The notes: generated from the letters alone by a model not told the origin. Shown: positions 1 through 13,019, numbered from the stretch's first letter. The stretch: 64,000 nt of DNA from Plasmopara viticola (GCA_001695595.3 MBPM02000071.1:1-64000), one strand, 5' to 3'. A program made the numbers and translations.

Positions 1-24
1 TGACTGACATAAATTGTAATAATG

Positions 25-105
25 CGACAGCTGTGAGATTCGAACTCACGCGGGTTACCCCATTAACTTAGCAGGCTAACGCCTTAACCACTCGGCCAAG
101 CTGTC
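25..105 (-). tRNA. tRNA-Ser(GCT), unit 1
   Basis: On the minus strand this folds as a serine tRNA. The 7-bp acceptor stem is GACAGCT/AGCTGTC with discriminator G73. The D-stem has 3 bp. The anticodon stem TTAGC/GTTAA encloses loop CTGCTAA, so the anticodon is GCT and reads AGC/AGU serine codons. A long variable arm (GGG/CCC) marks it as class II, and the T-arm GTGAG-TTCGAAT-CTCAC is perfect. There is no intron and no encoded CCA. No T4 run lies close downstream: the nearest T5 is about 63 nt past the 3' end in complete units. The sequence is the same in all 17 units. In this unit the 5' flank is 6 bp shorter than in most units. Confidence 0.97.
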
Positions 106-648
106 ATCCCTGGCTGTTTACACTGATTACAAACTTTTTCCACCCTTACTCATGCATACCACCATAGTCATGCAAATCGCTCGTGCGACACATTAAAGTA
201 TAGCACATGACACAAAGCGTAGTACGCTAAAAAAACACTCGAAAGCGGCCGCCCAATAGCAGCTAGATGCATTGATTCTTTTTTTCGGTCGGCATGTCAA
301 GTTCGAGGATGTATATACGTACAAGTTTGAGAAAATGATACCATGCGAAGGAGATGACTTTTTAGATCACAGAGAAAACGAGCTGTCACCCCTTTTTAAC
401 GTCTTCGATGCTAACCACAATCCCCCTGCAATCACAATTGCAATAGCTTACTTGCATAGCTCTGGCGTTAGGCTTTTTTCTTCCATCAGACAGTCATACC
501 GTGTGTGAAGGCGCCGTGCGCACCAATCGAACAGTATGCGCCCCCCCCACAAACCACCACAAGACAAGTGCATGACAAATAGATTATGAAATGAGCGGCG
601 AATAGCTTACTCAATTGCTCTGACCAAATATACGTGAAGAAGCAGTAT

Positions 649-652
649 AAAA
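649..652 (-). terminator. Pol III T4 terminator of tRNA-Thr, unit 1
   Basis: Four T residues on the minus strand begin 10 nt after the tRNA-Thr 3' end, the usual RNA polymerase III stop. The same T4 is present at the equivalent place in every unit. Confidence 0.6.
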
Positions 653-662
653 TGGTAAGAAG

Positions 663-734
663 AGCCCCCAGGCGGGATCGAACCACCGACCTCTCGCTTA
701 CGAAGCGAGTGCTCTACCACTGAGCTATAGGGGC
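663..734 (-). tRNA. tRNA-Thr(CGT), unit 1
   Basis: On the minus strand this folds as a 72-nt tRNA. The acceptor is GCCCCTA/TGGGGGC with discriminator T. The D-stem is GCTC/GAGC. The anticodon stem is CTCGC/GCGAG around loop TTCGTAA, so the anticodon is CGT and reads threonine ACG. The T-arm is GGTGG-TTCGATC-CCGCC. This is the only copy in the window whose anticodon stem is fully paired; units 2-17 have A at position 43 opposite C27. A T4 terminator lies about 10 nt past the 3' end. Confidence 0.96.
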
Positions 735-1312
735 GTGGCAACCGTAGGTAGCTTACACACAACTAATAATACACGCAAGTTTCAAGCGCAAACAAAGAGC
801 GCAGTGGGTCTATTAGCATCATAATGTCTCTACATTAGTTGCGGTGCGCGTAAGAAATAACACTTATGCGTTACAGCAACAACAGCTGGTATGTATAGAA
901 CTAACACAAGCCTCACCTCGCTAATTAATTTAGATAACAAACGATGTCTACTGTAATTGAGCTGACATGAAAGATGACAACGAGCCGAGTCATGGCTTCA
1001 AAATCCAAATGAAAGTGCAATACTTCTCGTTAATGCGTAAAGTCCTTGCACAGGGCCGCGTTAATACTATCTGTACCGCTTTAACTTGTACGGCTGATCA
1101 CCAAAATAATCCTATTGAGCGATGCATAAAAAAAGCTTCAAATCGCGTGCTTGGACCTCAGATCCCACTTCACTTTCATAAAGAGCATCTCGGTTTGTCC
1201 CGAATTAAGCGCATGTCATCCGATGGGCAAACCTACTCGATGGGCAAAAAGCTTGAATGTTTGGAAGGCAAATGAAACGGTCATTGGCTGACTGACATAA
1301 ATTGTAATAATG

Positions 1313-1393
1313 CGACAGCTGTGAGATTCGAACTCACGCGGGTTACCCCATTAACTTAGCAGGCTAACGCCTTAACCACTCGGCCAAGCTGTC
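1313..1393 (-). tRNA. tRNA-Ser(GCT), unit 2
   Basis: Same tRNA sequence as the unit 1 copy. The unit 2 spacer has A6 rather than A7 near 1528 and a C4 variant near 1715. Confidence 0.97.
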
Positions 1394-1953
1394 ATCCCTG
1401 GCTGTTAACTGATACACTGATTACAAACTTTTTCCACCCTTACTCATGCATACCACCATAGTCATGCAAATCGCTCGTGCGACACATTAAAGTATAGCAC
1501 ATGACACAAAGCGTAGTACGCTAAAAAACACTCGAAAGCGGCCGCCCAATAGCAGCTAGATGCATTGATTCTTTTTTTCGGTCGGCATGTCAAGTTCGAG
1601 GATGTATATACGTACAAGTTTGAGAAAATGATACCATGCGAAGGAGATGACTTTTTAGATCACAGAGAAAACGAGCTGTCACCCCTTTCTAACGTCTTCG
1701 ATGCTAACCACAATCCCCTGCAATCACAATTGCAATAGCTTACTTGCATAGCCCTGGCGTTAGGCTTTTTTCTTCCATCAGACAGTCATACCGTGTGTGA
1801 AGGCGCCGTGCGCACCAATCGAACAGTATGCGCCCCACCACAAACCACCACAAGACAAGTGCATGACAAATAGATTATGAAATGAGCGGCGAATAGCTTA
1901 CTCAATTGCTCTGACCAAATATACGTGAAGAAGCAGTATAAAATGGTAAGAAG

Positions 1954-2025
1954 AGCCCCCAGGCGGGATCGAACCACCGACCTTTCGCTTACGAAGCGAG
2001 TGCTCTACCACTGAGCTATAGGGGC
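1954..2025 (-). tRNA. tRNA-Thr(CGT), unit 2
   Basis: Acceptor, D-arm and T-arm are intact. Position 43 is A, giving a C27-A43 mismatch at the outer end of the anticodon stem. Confidence 0.95.
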
Positions 2026-2603
2026 GTGGCAACCGTAGGTAGCTTACACACAACTAATAATACACGCAAGTTTCAAGCGCAAACAAAGAGCGCAGTGGGT
2101 CTATTAGCATCATAATGTCTCTACATTAGTTGCGGTGCGCGTAAGAAATAACACTTATGCGTTACAGCAACAACAGCTGGTATGTATAGAACTAACACAA
2201 GCCTCACCTCGCTAATTAATTTAGATAACAAACGATGTCTACTGTAATTGAGCTGACATGAAAGATGACAACGAGCCGAGTCATGGCTTCAAAATCCAAA
2301 TGAAAGTGCAATACTTCTCGTTAATGCGTAAAGTCCTTGCACAGGGCCGCGTTAATACTATCTGTACCGCTTTAACTTGTACGGCTGATCACCAAAATAA
2401 TCCTATTGAGCGATGCATAAAAAAAGCTTCAAATCGCGTGCTTGGACCTCAGATCCCACTTCACTTTCATAAAGAGCATCTCGGTTTGTCCCGAATTAAG
2501 CGCATGTCATCCGATGGGCAAACCTACTCGATGGGCAAAAAGCTTGAATGTTTGGAAGGCAAATGAAACGGTCATTGGCTGACTGACATAAATTGTAATA
2601 ATG

Positions 2604-2684
2604 CGACAGCTGTGAGATTCGAACTCACGCGGGTTACCCCATTAACTTAGCAGGCTAACGCCTTAACCACTCGGCCAAGCTGTC
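2604..2684 (-). tRNA. tRNA-Ser(GCT), unit 3
   Basis: Intact copy. The unit 3 spacer lacks one pyrimidine near 2978, a variant shared only with its neighbour unit 4. Confidence 0.97.
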
Positions 2685-3245
2685 ATCCCTGGCTGTTAAC
2701 TGATACACTGATTACAAACTTTTTCCACCCTTACTCATGCATACCACCATAGTCATGCAAATCGCTCGTGCGACACATTAAAGTATAGCACATGACACAA
2801 AGCGTAGTACGCTAAAAAAACACTCGAAAGCGGCCGCCCAATAGCAGCTAGATGCATTGATTCTTTTTTTCGGTCGGCATGTCAAGTTCGAGGATGTATA
2901 TACGTACAAGTTTGAGAAAATGATACCATGCGAAGGAGATGACTTTTTAGATCACAGAGAAAACGAGCTGTCACCCCTTTTAACGTCTTCGATGCTAACC
3001 ACAATCCCCCTGCAATCACAATTGCAATAGCTTACTTGCATAGCCCTGGCGTTAGGCTTTTTTCTTCCATCAGACAGTCATACCGTGTGTGAAGGCGCCG
3101 TGCGCACCAATCGAACAGTATGCGCCCCACCACAAACCACCACAAGACAAGTGCATGACAAATAGATTATGAAATGAGCGGCGAATAGCTTACTCAATTG
3201 CTCTGACCAAATATACGTGAAGAAGCAGTATAAAATGGTAAGAAG

Positions 3246-3317
3246 AGCCCCCAGGCGGGATCGAACCACCGACCTTTCGCTTACGAAGCGAGTGCTCTAC
3301 CACTGAGCTATAGGGGC
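3246..3317 (-). tRNA. tRNA-Thr(CGT), unit 3
   Basis: Intact copy with A43. Confidence 0.95.
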
Positions 3318-3895
3318 GTGGCAACCGTAGGTAGCTTACACACAACTAATAATACACGCAAGTTTCAAGCGCAAACAAAGAGCGCAGTGGGTCTATTAGC
3401 ATCATAATGTCTCTACATTAGTTGCGGTGCGCGTAAGAAATAACACTTATGCGTTACAGCAACAACAGCTGGTATGTATAGAACTAACACAAGCCTCACC
3501 TCGCTAATTAATTTAGATAACAAACGATGTCTACTGTAATTGAGCTGACATGAAAGATGACAACGAGCCGAGTCATGGCTTCAAAATCCAAATGAAAGTG
3601 CAATACTTCTCGTTAATGCGTAAAGTCCTTGCACAGGGCCGCGTTAATACTATCTGTACCGCTTTAACTTGTACGGCTGATCACCAAAATAATCCTATTG
3701 AGCGATGCATAAAAAAAGCTTCAAATCGCGTGCTTGGACCTCAGATCCCACTTCACTTTCATAAAGAGCATCTCGGTTTGTCCCGAATTAAGCGCATGTC
3801 ATCCGATGGGCAAACCTACTCGATGGGCAAAAAGCTTGAATGTTTGGAAGGCAAATGAAACGGTCATTGGCTGACTGACATAAATTGTAATAATG

Positions 3896-3976
3896 CGACA
3901 GCTGTGAGATTCGAACTCACGCGGGTTACCCCATTAACTTAGCAGGCTAACGCCTTAACCACTCGGCCAAGCTGTC
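3896..3976 (-). tRNA. tRNA-Ser(GCT), unit 4
   Basis: Intact copy. Its spacer carries the same 1-base loss as unit 3, near 4270. Confidence 0.97.
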
Positions 3977-4537
3977 ATCCCTGGCTGTTAACTGATACAC
4001 TGATTACAAACTTTTTCCACCCTTACTCATGCATACCACCATAGTCATGCAAATCGCTCGTGCGACACATTAAAGTATAGCACATGACACAAAGCGTAGT
4101 ACGCTAAAAAAACACTCGAAAGCGGCCGCCCAATAGCAGCTAGATGCATTGATTCTTTTTTTCGGTCGGCATGTCAAGTTCGAGGATGTATATACGTACA
4201 AGTTTGAGAAAATGATACCATGCGAAGGAGATGACTTTTTAGATCACAGAGAAAACGAGCTGTCACCCCTTTTAACGTCTTCGATGCTAACCACAATCCC
4301 CCTGCAATCACAATTGCAATAGCTTACTTGCATAGCCCTGGCGTTAGGCTTTTTTCTTCCATCAGACAGTCATACCGTGTGTGAAGGCGCCGTGCGCACC
4401 AATCGAACAGTATGCGCCCCACCACAAACCACCACAAGACAAGTGCATGACAAATAGATTATGAAATGAGCGGCGAATAGCTTACTCAATTGCTCTGACC
4501 AAATATACGTGAAGAAGCAGTATAAAATGGTAAGAAG

Positions 4538-4609
4538 AGCCCCCAGGCGGGATCGAACCACCGACCTTTCGCTTACGAAGCGAGTGCTCTACCACTGAGC
4601 TATAGGGGC
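4538..4609 (-). tRNA. tRNA-Thr(CGT), unit 4
   Basis: Intact copy with A43. Confidence 0.95.
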
Positions 4610-5187
4610 GTGGCAACCGTAGGTAGCTTACACACAACTAATAATACACGCAAGTTTCAAGCGCAAACAAAGAGCGCAGTGGGTCTATTAGCATCATAAT
4701 GTCTCTACATTAGTTGCGGTGCGCGTAAGAAATAACACTTATGCGTTACAGCAACAACAGCTGGTATGTATAGAACTAACACAAGCCTCACCTCGCTAAT
4801 TAATTTAGATAACAAACGATGTCTACTGTAATTGAGCTGACATGAAAGATGACAACGAGCCGAGTCATGGCTTCAAAATCCAAATGAAAGTGCAATACTT
4901 CTCGTTAATGCGTAAAGTCCTTGCACAGGGCCGCGTTAATACTATCTGTACCGCTTTAACTTGTACGGCTGATCACCAAAATAATCCTATTGAGCGATGC
5001 ATAAAAAAAGCTTCAAATCGCGTGCTTGGACCTCAGATCCCACTTCACTTTCATAAAGAGCATCTCGGTTTGTCCCGAATTAAGCGCATGTCATCCGATG
5101 GGCAAACCTACTCGATGGGCAAAAAGCTTGAATGTTTGGAAGGCAAATGAAACGGTCATTGGCTGACTGACATAAATTGTAATAATG

Positions 5188-5268
5188 CGACAGCTGTGAG
5201 ATTCGAACTCACGCGGGTTACCCCATTAACTTAGCAGGCTAACGCCTTAACCACTCGGCCAAGCTGTC
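5188..5268 (-). tRNA. tRNA-Ser(GCT), unit 5
   Basis: Intact copy. The unit 5 spacer has a private cluster of changes near 5563-5587. Confidence 0.97.
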
Positions 5269-5829
5269 ATCCCTGGCTGTTAACTGATACACTGATTACA
5301 AACTTTTTCCACCCTTACTCATGCATACCACCATAGTCATGCAAATCGCTCGTGCGACACATTAAAGTATAGCACATGACACAAAGCGTAGTACGCTAAA
5401 AAAACACTCGAAAGCGGCCGCCCAATAGCAGCTAGATGCATTGATTCTTTTTTTCGGTCGGCATGTCAAGTTCGAGGATGTATATACGTACAAGTTTGAG
5501 AAAATGATACCATGCGAAGGAGATGACTTTTTAGATCACAGAGAAAACGAGCTGTCACCCCTTTCTATGTTTTCGATGCTAACCGCAATCCCCCTGCAAT
5601 CACAATTGCAATAGCTTACTTGCATAGCCCTGGCGTTAGGCTTTTTTCTTCCATCAGACAGTCATACCGTGTGTGAAGGCGCCGTGCGCACCAATCGAAC
5701 AGTATGCGCCCCACCACAAACCACCACAAGACAAGTGCATGACAAATAGATTATGAAATGAGCGGCGAATAGCTTACTCAATTGCTCTGACCAAATATAC
5801 GTGAAGAAGCAGTATAAAATGGTAAGAAG

Positions 5830-5901
5830 AGCCCCCAGGCGGGATCGAACCACCGACCTTTCGCTTACGAAGCGAGTGCTCTACCACTGAGCTATAGGGG
5901 C
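5830..5901 (-). tRNA. tRNA-Thr(CGT), unit 5
   Basis: Intact copy with A43. Confidence 0.95.
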
Positions 5902-6479
5902 GTGGCAACCGTAGGTAGCTTACACACAACTAATAATACACGCAAGTTTCAAGCGCAAACAAAGAGCGCAGTGGGTCTATTAGCATCATAATGTCTCTAC
6001 ATTAGTTGCGGTGCGCGTAAGAAATAACACTTATGCGTTACAGCAACAACAGCTGGTATGTATAGAACTAACACAAGCCTCACCTCGCTAATTAATTTAG
6101 ATAACAAACGATGTCTACTGTAATTGAGCTGACATGAAAGATGACAACGAGCCGAGTCATGGCTTCAAAATCCAAATGAAAGTGCAATACTTCTCGTTAA
6201 TGCGTAAAGTCCTTGCACAGGGCCGCGTTAATACTATCTGTACCGCTTTAACTTGTACGGCTGATCACCAAAATAATCCTATTGAGCGATGCATAAAAAA
6301 AGCTTCAAATCGCGTGCTTGGACCTCAGATCCCACTTCACTTTCATAAAGAGCATCTCGGTTTGTCCCGAATTAAGCGCATGTCATCCGATGGGCAAACC
6401 TACTCGATGGGCAAAAAGCTTGAATGTTTGGAAGGCAAATGAAACGGTCATTGGCTGACTGACATAAATTGTAATAATG

Positions 6480-6560
6480 CGACAGCTGTGAGATTCGAAC
6501 TCACGCGGGTTACCCCATTAACTTAGCAGGCTAACGCCTTAACCACTCGGCCAAGCTGTC
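6480..6560 (-). tRNA. tRNA-Ser(GCT), unit 6
   Basis: Intact copy. First of eight adjacent units (6-13) with a common spacer haplotype. Confidence 0.97.
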
Positions 6561-7122
6561 ATCCCTGGCTGTTAACTGATACACTGATTACAAACTTTTT
6601 CCACCCTTACTCATGCATACCACCATAGTCATGCAAATCGCTCGTGCGACACATTAAAGTATAGCACATGACACAAAGCGTAGTACGCTAAAAAAACACT
6701 CGAAAGCGGCCGCCCAATAGCAGCTAGATGCATTGATTCTTTTTTTCGGTCGGCATGTCAAGTTCGAGGATGTATATACGTACAAGTTTGAGAAAATGAT
6801 ACCATGCGAAGGAGATGACTTTTTAGATCACAGAGAAAACGAGCTGTCACCCCTTTCTAACGTCTTCGATGCTAACCACAATCCCCCTGCAATCACAATT
6901 GCAATAGCTTACTTGCATAGCCCTGGCGTTAGGCTTTTTTCTTCCATCAGACAGTCATACCGTGTGTGAAGGCGCCGTGCGCACCAATCGAACAGTATGC
7001 GCCCCACCACAAACCACCACAAGACAAGTGCATGACAAATAGATTATGAAATGAGCGGCGAATAGCTTACTCAATTGCTCTGACCAAATATACGTGAAGA
7101 AGCAGTATAAAATGGTAAGAAG

Positions 7123-7194
7123 AGCCCCCAGGCGGGATCGAACCACCGACCTTTCGCTTACGAAGCGAGTGCTCTACCACTGAGCTATAGGGGC
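7123..7194 (-). tRNA. tRNA-Thr(CGT), unit 6
   Basis: Intact copy with A43. Confidence 0.95.
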
Positions 7195-7772
7195 GTGGCA
7201 ACCGTAGGTAGCTTACACACAACTAATAATACACGCAAGTTTCAAGCGCAAACAAAGAGCGCAGTGGGTCTATTAGCATCATAATGTCTCTACATTAGTT
7301 GCGGTGCGCGTAAGAAATAACACTTATGCGTTACAGCAACAACAGCTGGTATGTATAGAACTAACACAAGCCTCACCTCGCTAATTAATTTAGATAACAA
7401 ACGATGTCTACTGTAATTGAGCTGACATGAAAGATGACAACGAGCCGAGTCATGGCTTCAAAATCCAAATGAAAGTGCAATACTTCTCGTTAATGCGTAA
7501 AGTCCTTGCACAGGGCCGCGTTAATACTATCTGTACCGCTTTAACTTGTACGGCTGATCACCAAAATAATCCTATTGAGCGATGCATAAAAAAAGCTTCA
7601 AATCGCGTGCTTGGACCTCAGATCCCACTTCACTTTCATAAAGAGCATCTCGGTTTGTCCCGAATTAAGCGCATGTCATCCGATGGGCAAACCTACTCGA
7701 TGGGCAAAAAGCTTGAATGTTTGGAAGGCAAATGAAACGGTCATTGGCTGACTGACATAAATTGTAATAATG

Positions 7773-7853
7773 CGACAGCTGTGAGATTCGAACTCACGCG
7801 GGTTACCCCATTAACTTAGCAGGCTAACGCCTTAACCACTCGGCCAAGCTGTC
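7773..7853 (-). tRNA. tRNA-Ser(GCT), unit 7
   Basis: Intact copy. Spacer matches unit 6. Confidence 0.97.
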
Positions 7854-8415
7854 ATCCCTGGCTGTTAACTGATACACTGATTACAAACTTTTTCCACCCT
7901 TACTCATGCATACCACCATAGTCATGCAAATCGCTCGTGCGACACATTAAAGTATAGCACATGACACAAAGCGTAGTACGCTAAAAAAACACTCGAAAGC
8001 GGCCGCCCAATAGCAGCTAGATGCATTGATTCTTTTTTTCGGTCGGCATGTCAAGTTCGAGGATGTATATACGTACAAGTTTGAGAAAATGATACCATGC
8101 GAAGGAGATGACTTTTTAGATCACAGAGAAAACGAGCTGTCACCCCTTTCTAACGTCTTCGATGCTAACCACAATCCCCCTGCAATCACAATTGCAATAG
8201 CTTACTTGCATAGCCCTGGCGTTAGGCTTTTTTCTTCCATCAGACAGTCATACCGTGTGTGAAGGCGCCGTGCGCACCAATCGAACAGTATGCGCCCCAC
8301 CACAAACCACCACAAGACAAGTGCATGACAAATAGATTATGAAATGAGCGGCGAATAGCTTACTCAATTGCTCTGACCAAATATACGTGAAGAAGCAGTA
8401 TAAAATGGTAAGAAG

Positions 8416-8487
8416 AGCCCCCAGGCGGGATCGAACCACCGACCTTTCGCTTACGAAGCGAGTGCTCTACCACTGAGCTATAGGGGC
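8416..8487 (-). tRNA. tRNA-Thr(CGT), unit 7
   Basis: Intact copy with A43. Confidence 0.95.
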
Positions 8488-9065
8488 GTGGCAACCGTAG
8501 GTAGCTTACACACAACTAATAATACACGCAAGTTTCAAGCGCAAACAAAGAGCGCAGTGGGTCTATTAGCATCATAATGTCTCTACATTAGTTGCGGTGC
8601 GCGTAAGAAATAACACTTATGCGTTACAGCAACAACAGCTGGTATGTATAGAACTAACACAAGCCTCACCTCGCTAATTAATTTAGATAACAAACGATGT
8701 CTACTGTAATTGAGCTGACATGAAAGATGACAACGAGCCGAGTCATGGCTTCAAAATCCAAATGAAAGTGCAATACTTCTCGTTAATGCGTAAAGTCCTT
8801 GCACAGGGCCGCGTTAATACTATCTGTACCGCTTTAACTTGTACGGCTGATCACCAAAATAATCCTATTGAGCGATGCATAAAAAAAGCTTCAAATCGCG
8901 TGCTTGGACCTCAGATCCCACTTCACTTTCATAAAGAGCATCTCGGTTTGTCCCGAATTAAGCGCATGTCATCCGATGGGCAAACCTACTCGATGGGCAA
9001 AAAGCTTGAATGTTTGGAAGGCAAATGAAACGGTCATTGGCTGACTGACATAAATTGTAATAATG

Positions 9066-9146
9066 CGACAGCTGTGAGATTCGAACTCACGCGGGTTACC
9101 CCATTAACTTAGCAGGCTAACGCCTTAACCACTCGGCCAAGCTGTC
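9066..9146 (-). tRNA. tRNA-Ser(GCT), unit 8
   Basis: Intact copy. Spacer matches unit 6. Confidence 0.97.
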
Positions 9147-9708
9147 ATCCCTGGCTGTTAACTGATACACTGATTACAAACTTTTTCCACCCTTACTCAT
9201 GCATACCACCATAGTCATGCAAATCGCTCGTGCGACACATTAAAGTATAGCACATGACACAAAGCGTAGTACGCTAAAAAAACACTCGAAAGCGGCCGCC
9301 CAATAGCAGCTAGATGCATTGATTCTTTTTTTCGGTCGGCATGTCAAGTTCGAGGATGTATATACGTACAAGTTTGAGAAAATGATACCATGCGAAGGAG
9401 ATGACTTTTTAGATCACAGAGAAAACGAGCTGTCACCCCTTTCTAACGTCTTCGATGCTAACCACAATCCCCCTGCAATCACAATTGCAATAGCTTACTT
9501 GCATAGCCCTGGCGTTAGGCTTTTTTCTTCCATCAGACAGTCATACCGTGTGTGAAGGCGCCGTGCGCACCAATCGAACAGTATGCGCCCCACCACAAAC
9601 CACCACAAGACAAGTGCATGACAAATAGATTATGAAATGAGCGGCGAATAGCTTACTCAATTGCTCTGACCAAATATACGTGAAGAAGCAGTATAAAATG
9701 GTAAGAAG

Positions 9709-9780
9709 AGCCCCCAGGCGGGATCGAACCACCGACCTTTCGCTTACGAAGCGAGTGCTCTACCACTGAGCTATAGGGGC
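9709..9780 (-). tRNA. tRNA-Thr(CGT), unit 8
   Basis: Intact copy with A43. Confidence 0.95.
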
Positions 9781-10358
9781 GTGGCAACCGTAGGTAGCTT
9801 ACACACAACTAATAATACACGCAAGTTTCAAGCGCAAACAAAGAGCGCAGTGGGTCTATTAGCATCATAATGTCTCTACATTAGTTGCGGTGCGCGTAAG
9901 AAATAACACTTATGCGTTACAGCAACAACAGCTGGTATGTATAGAACTAACACAAGCCTCACCTCGCTAATTAATTTAGATAACAAACGATGTCTACTGT
10001 AATTGAGCTGACATGAAAGATGACAACGAGCCGAGTCATGGCTTCAAAATCCAAATGAAAGTGCAATACTTCTCGTTAATGCGTAAAGTCCTTGCACAGG
10101 GCCGCGTTAATACTATCTGTACCGCTTTAACTTGTACGGCTGATCACCAAAATAATCCTATTGAGCGATGCATAAAAAAAGCTTCAAATCGCGTGCTTGG
10201 ACCTCAGATCCCACTTCACTTTCATAAAGAGCATCTCGGTTTGTCCCGAATTAAGCGCATGTCATCCGATGGGCAAACCTACTCGATGGGCAAAAAGCTT
10301 GAATGTTTGGAAGGCAAATGAAACGGTCATTGGCTGACTGACATAAATTGTAATAATG

Positions 10359-10439
10359 CGACAGCTGTGAGATTCGAACTCACGCGGGTTACCCCATTAA
10401 CTTAGCAGGCTAACGCCTTAACCACTCGGCCAAGCTGTC
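10359..10439 (-). tRNA. tRNA-Ser(GCT), unit 9
   Basis: Intact copy. Its 5' flank has a 6-bp deletion near 10453, close to the one in unit 1. Confidence 0.97.
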
Positions 10440-10995
10440 ATCCCTGGCTGTTAACACTGATTACAAACTTTTTCCACCCTTACTCATGCATACCACCATA
10501 GTCATGCAAATCGCTCGTGCGACACATTAAAGTATAGCACATGACACAAAGCGTAGTACGCTAAAAAAACACTCGAAAGCGGCCGCCCAATAGCAGCTAG
10601 ATGCATTGATTCTTTTTTTCGGTCGGCATGTCAAGTTCGAGGATGTATATACGTACAAGTTTGAGAAAATGATACCATGCGAAGGAGATGACTTTTTAGA
10701 TCACAGAGAAAACGAGCTGTCACCCCTTTCTAACGTCTTCGATGCTAACCACAATCCCCCTGCAATCACAATTGCAATAGCTTACTTGCATAGCCCTGGC
10801 GTTAGGCTTTTTTCTTCCATCAGACAGTCATACCGTGTGTGAAGGCGCCGTGCGCACCAATCGAACAGTATGCGCCCCACCACAAACCACCACAAGACAA
10901 GTGCATGACAAATAGATTATGAAATGAGCGGCGAATAGCTTACTCAATTGCTCTGACCAAATATACGTGAAGAAGCAGTATAAAATGGTAAGAAG

Positions 10996-11067
10996 AGCCC
11001 CCAGGCGGGATCGAACCACCGACCTTTCGCTTACGAAGCGAGTGCTCTACCACTGAGCTATAGGGGC
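10996..11067 (-). tRNA. tRNA-Thr(CGT), unit 9
   Basis: Intact copy with A43. Confidence 0.95.
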
Positions 11068-11645
11068 GTGGCAACCGTAGGTAGCTTACACACAACTAAT
11101 AATACACGCAAGTTTCAAGCGCAAACAAAGAGCGCAGTGGGTCTATTAGCATCATAATGTCTCTACATTAGTTGCGGTGCGCGTAAGAAATAACACTTAT
11201 GCGTTACAGCAACAACAGCTGGTATGTATAGAACTAACACAAGCCTCACCTCGCTAATTAATTTAGATAACAAACGATGTCTACTGTAATTGAGCTGACA
11301 TGAAAGATGACAACGAGCCGAGTCATGGCTTCAAAATCCAAATGAAAGTGCAATACTTCTCGTTAATGCGTAAAGTCCTTGCACAGGGCCGCGTTAATAC
11401 TATCTGTACCGCTTTAACTTGTACGGCTGATCACCAAAATAATCCTATTGAGCGATGCATAAAAAAAGCTTCAAATCGCGTGCTTGGACCTCAGATCCCA
11501 CTTCACTTTCATAAAGAGCATCTCGGTTTGTCCCGAATTAAGCGCATGTCATCCGATGGGCAAACCTACTCGATGGGCAAAAAGCTTGAATGTTTGGAAG
11601 GCAAATGAAACGGTCATTGGCTGACTGACATAAATTGTAATAATG

Positions 11646-11726
11646 CGACAGCTGTGAGATTCGAACTCACGCGGGTTACCCCATTAACTTAGCAGGCTAA
11701 CGCCTTAACCACTCGGCCAAGCTGTC
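11646..11726 (-). tRNA. tRNA-Ser(GCT), unit 10
   Basis: Intact copy. Spacer matches unit 6. Confidence 0.97.
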
Positions 11727-12288
11727 ATCCCTGGCTGTTAACTGATACACTGATTACAAACTTTTTCCACCCTTACTCATGCATACCACCATAGTCATGC
11801 AAATCGCTCGTGCGACACATTAAAGTATAGCACATGACACAAAGCGTAGTACGCTAAAAAAACACTCGAAAGCGGCCGCCCAATAGCAGCTAGATGCATT
11901 GATTCTTTTTTTCGGTCGGCATGTCAAGTTCGAGGATGTATATACGTACAAGTTTGAGAAAATGATACCATGCGAAGGAGATGACTTTTTAGATCACAGA
12001 GAAAACGAGCTGTCACCCCTTTCTAACGTCTTCGATGCTAACCACAATCCCCCTGCAATCACAATTGCAATAGCTTACTTGCATAGCCCTGGCGTTAGGC
12101 TTTTTTCTTCCATCAGACAGTCATACCGTGTGTGAAGGCGCCGTGCGCACCAATCGAACAGTATGCGCCCCACCACAAACCACCACAAGACAAGTGCATG
12201 ACAAATAGATTATGAAATGAGCGGCGAATAGCTTACTCAATTGCTCTGACCAAATATACGTGAAGAAGCAGTATAAAATGGTAAGAAG

Positions 12289-12360
12289 AGCCCCCAGGCG
12301 GGATCGAACCACCGACCTTTCGCTTACGAAGCGAGTGCTCTACCACTGAGCTATAGGGGC
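12289..12360 (-). tRNA. tRNA-Thr(CGT), unit 10
   Basis: Intact copy with A43. Confidence 0.95.
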
Positions 12361-12938
12361 GTGGCAACCGTAGGTAGCTTACACACAACTAATAATACAC
12401 GCAAGTTTCAAGCGCAAACAAAGAGCGCAGTGGGTCTATTAGCATCATAATGTCTCTACATTAGTTGCGGTGCGCGTAAGAAATAACACTTATGCGTTAC
12501 AGCAACAACAGCTGGTATGTATAGAACTAACACAAGCCTCACCTCGCTAATTAATTTAGATAACAAACGATGTCTACTGTAATTGAGCTGACATGAAAGA
12601 TGACAACGAGCCGAGTCATGGCTTCAAAATCCAAATGAAAGTGCAATACTTCTCGTTAATGCGTAAAGTCCTTGCACAGGGCCGCGTTAATACTATCTGT
12701 ACCGCTTTAACTTGTACGGCTGATCACCAAAATAATCCTATTGAGCGATGCATAAAAAAAGCTTCAAATCGCGTGCTTGGACCTCAGATCCCACTTCACT
12801 TTCATAAAGAGCATCTCGGTTTGTCCCGAATTAAGCGCATGTCATCCGATGGGCAAACCTACTCGATGGGCAAAAAGCTTGAATGTTTGGAAGGCAAATG
12901 AAACGGTCATTGGCTGACTGACATAAATTGTAATAATG

Positions 12939-13019
12939 CGACAGCTGTGAGATTCGAACTCACGCGGGTTACCCCATTAACTTAGCAGGCTAACGCCTTA
13001 ACCACTCGGCCAAGCTGTC
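12939..13019 (-). tRNA. tRNA-Ser(GCT), unit 11
   Basis: Intact copy. Spacer matches unit 6. Confidence 0.97.

Noticed and set aside
967..1275. 102-codon frame repeated in almost every array unit
   Set aside because: Its identity between units follows from homogenised DNA, not selection on protein. Frame-changing indels appear in units 15 and 16 (copies at 19056 and 20345) and in the edge copy at 29467; no family resemblance.
6733..6969. 78-codon frame in units 6-13 and unit 1
   Set aside because: Starts with TTG, is broken by single-base indels in the other units, and has no motif.
6955..7146. Minus-strand 63-codon frame with a hydrophobic stretch in each unit
   Set aside because: Begins inside the tRNA-Thr gene and covers spacer DNA; chance frame repeated with the unit.
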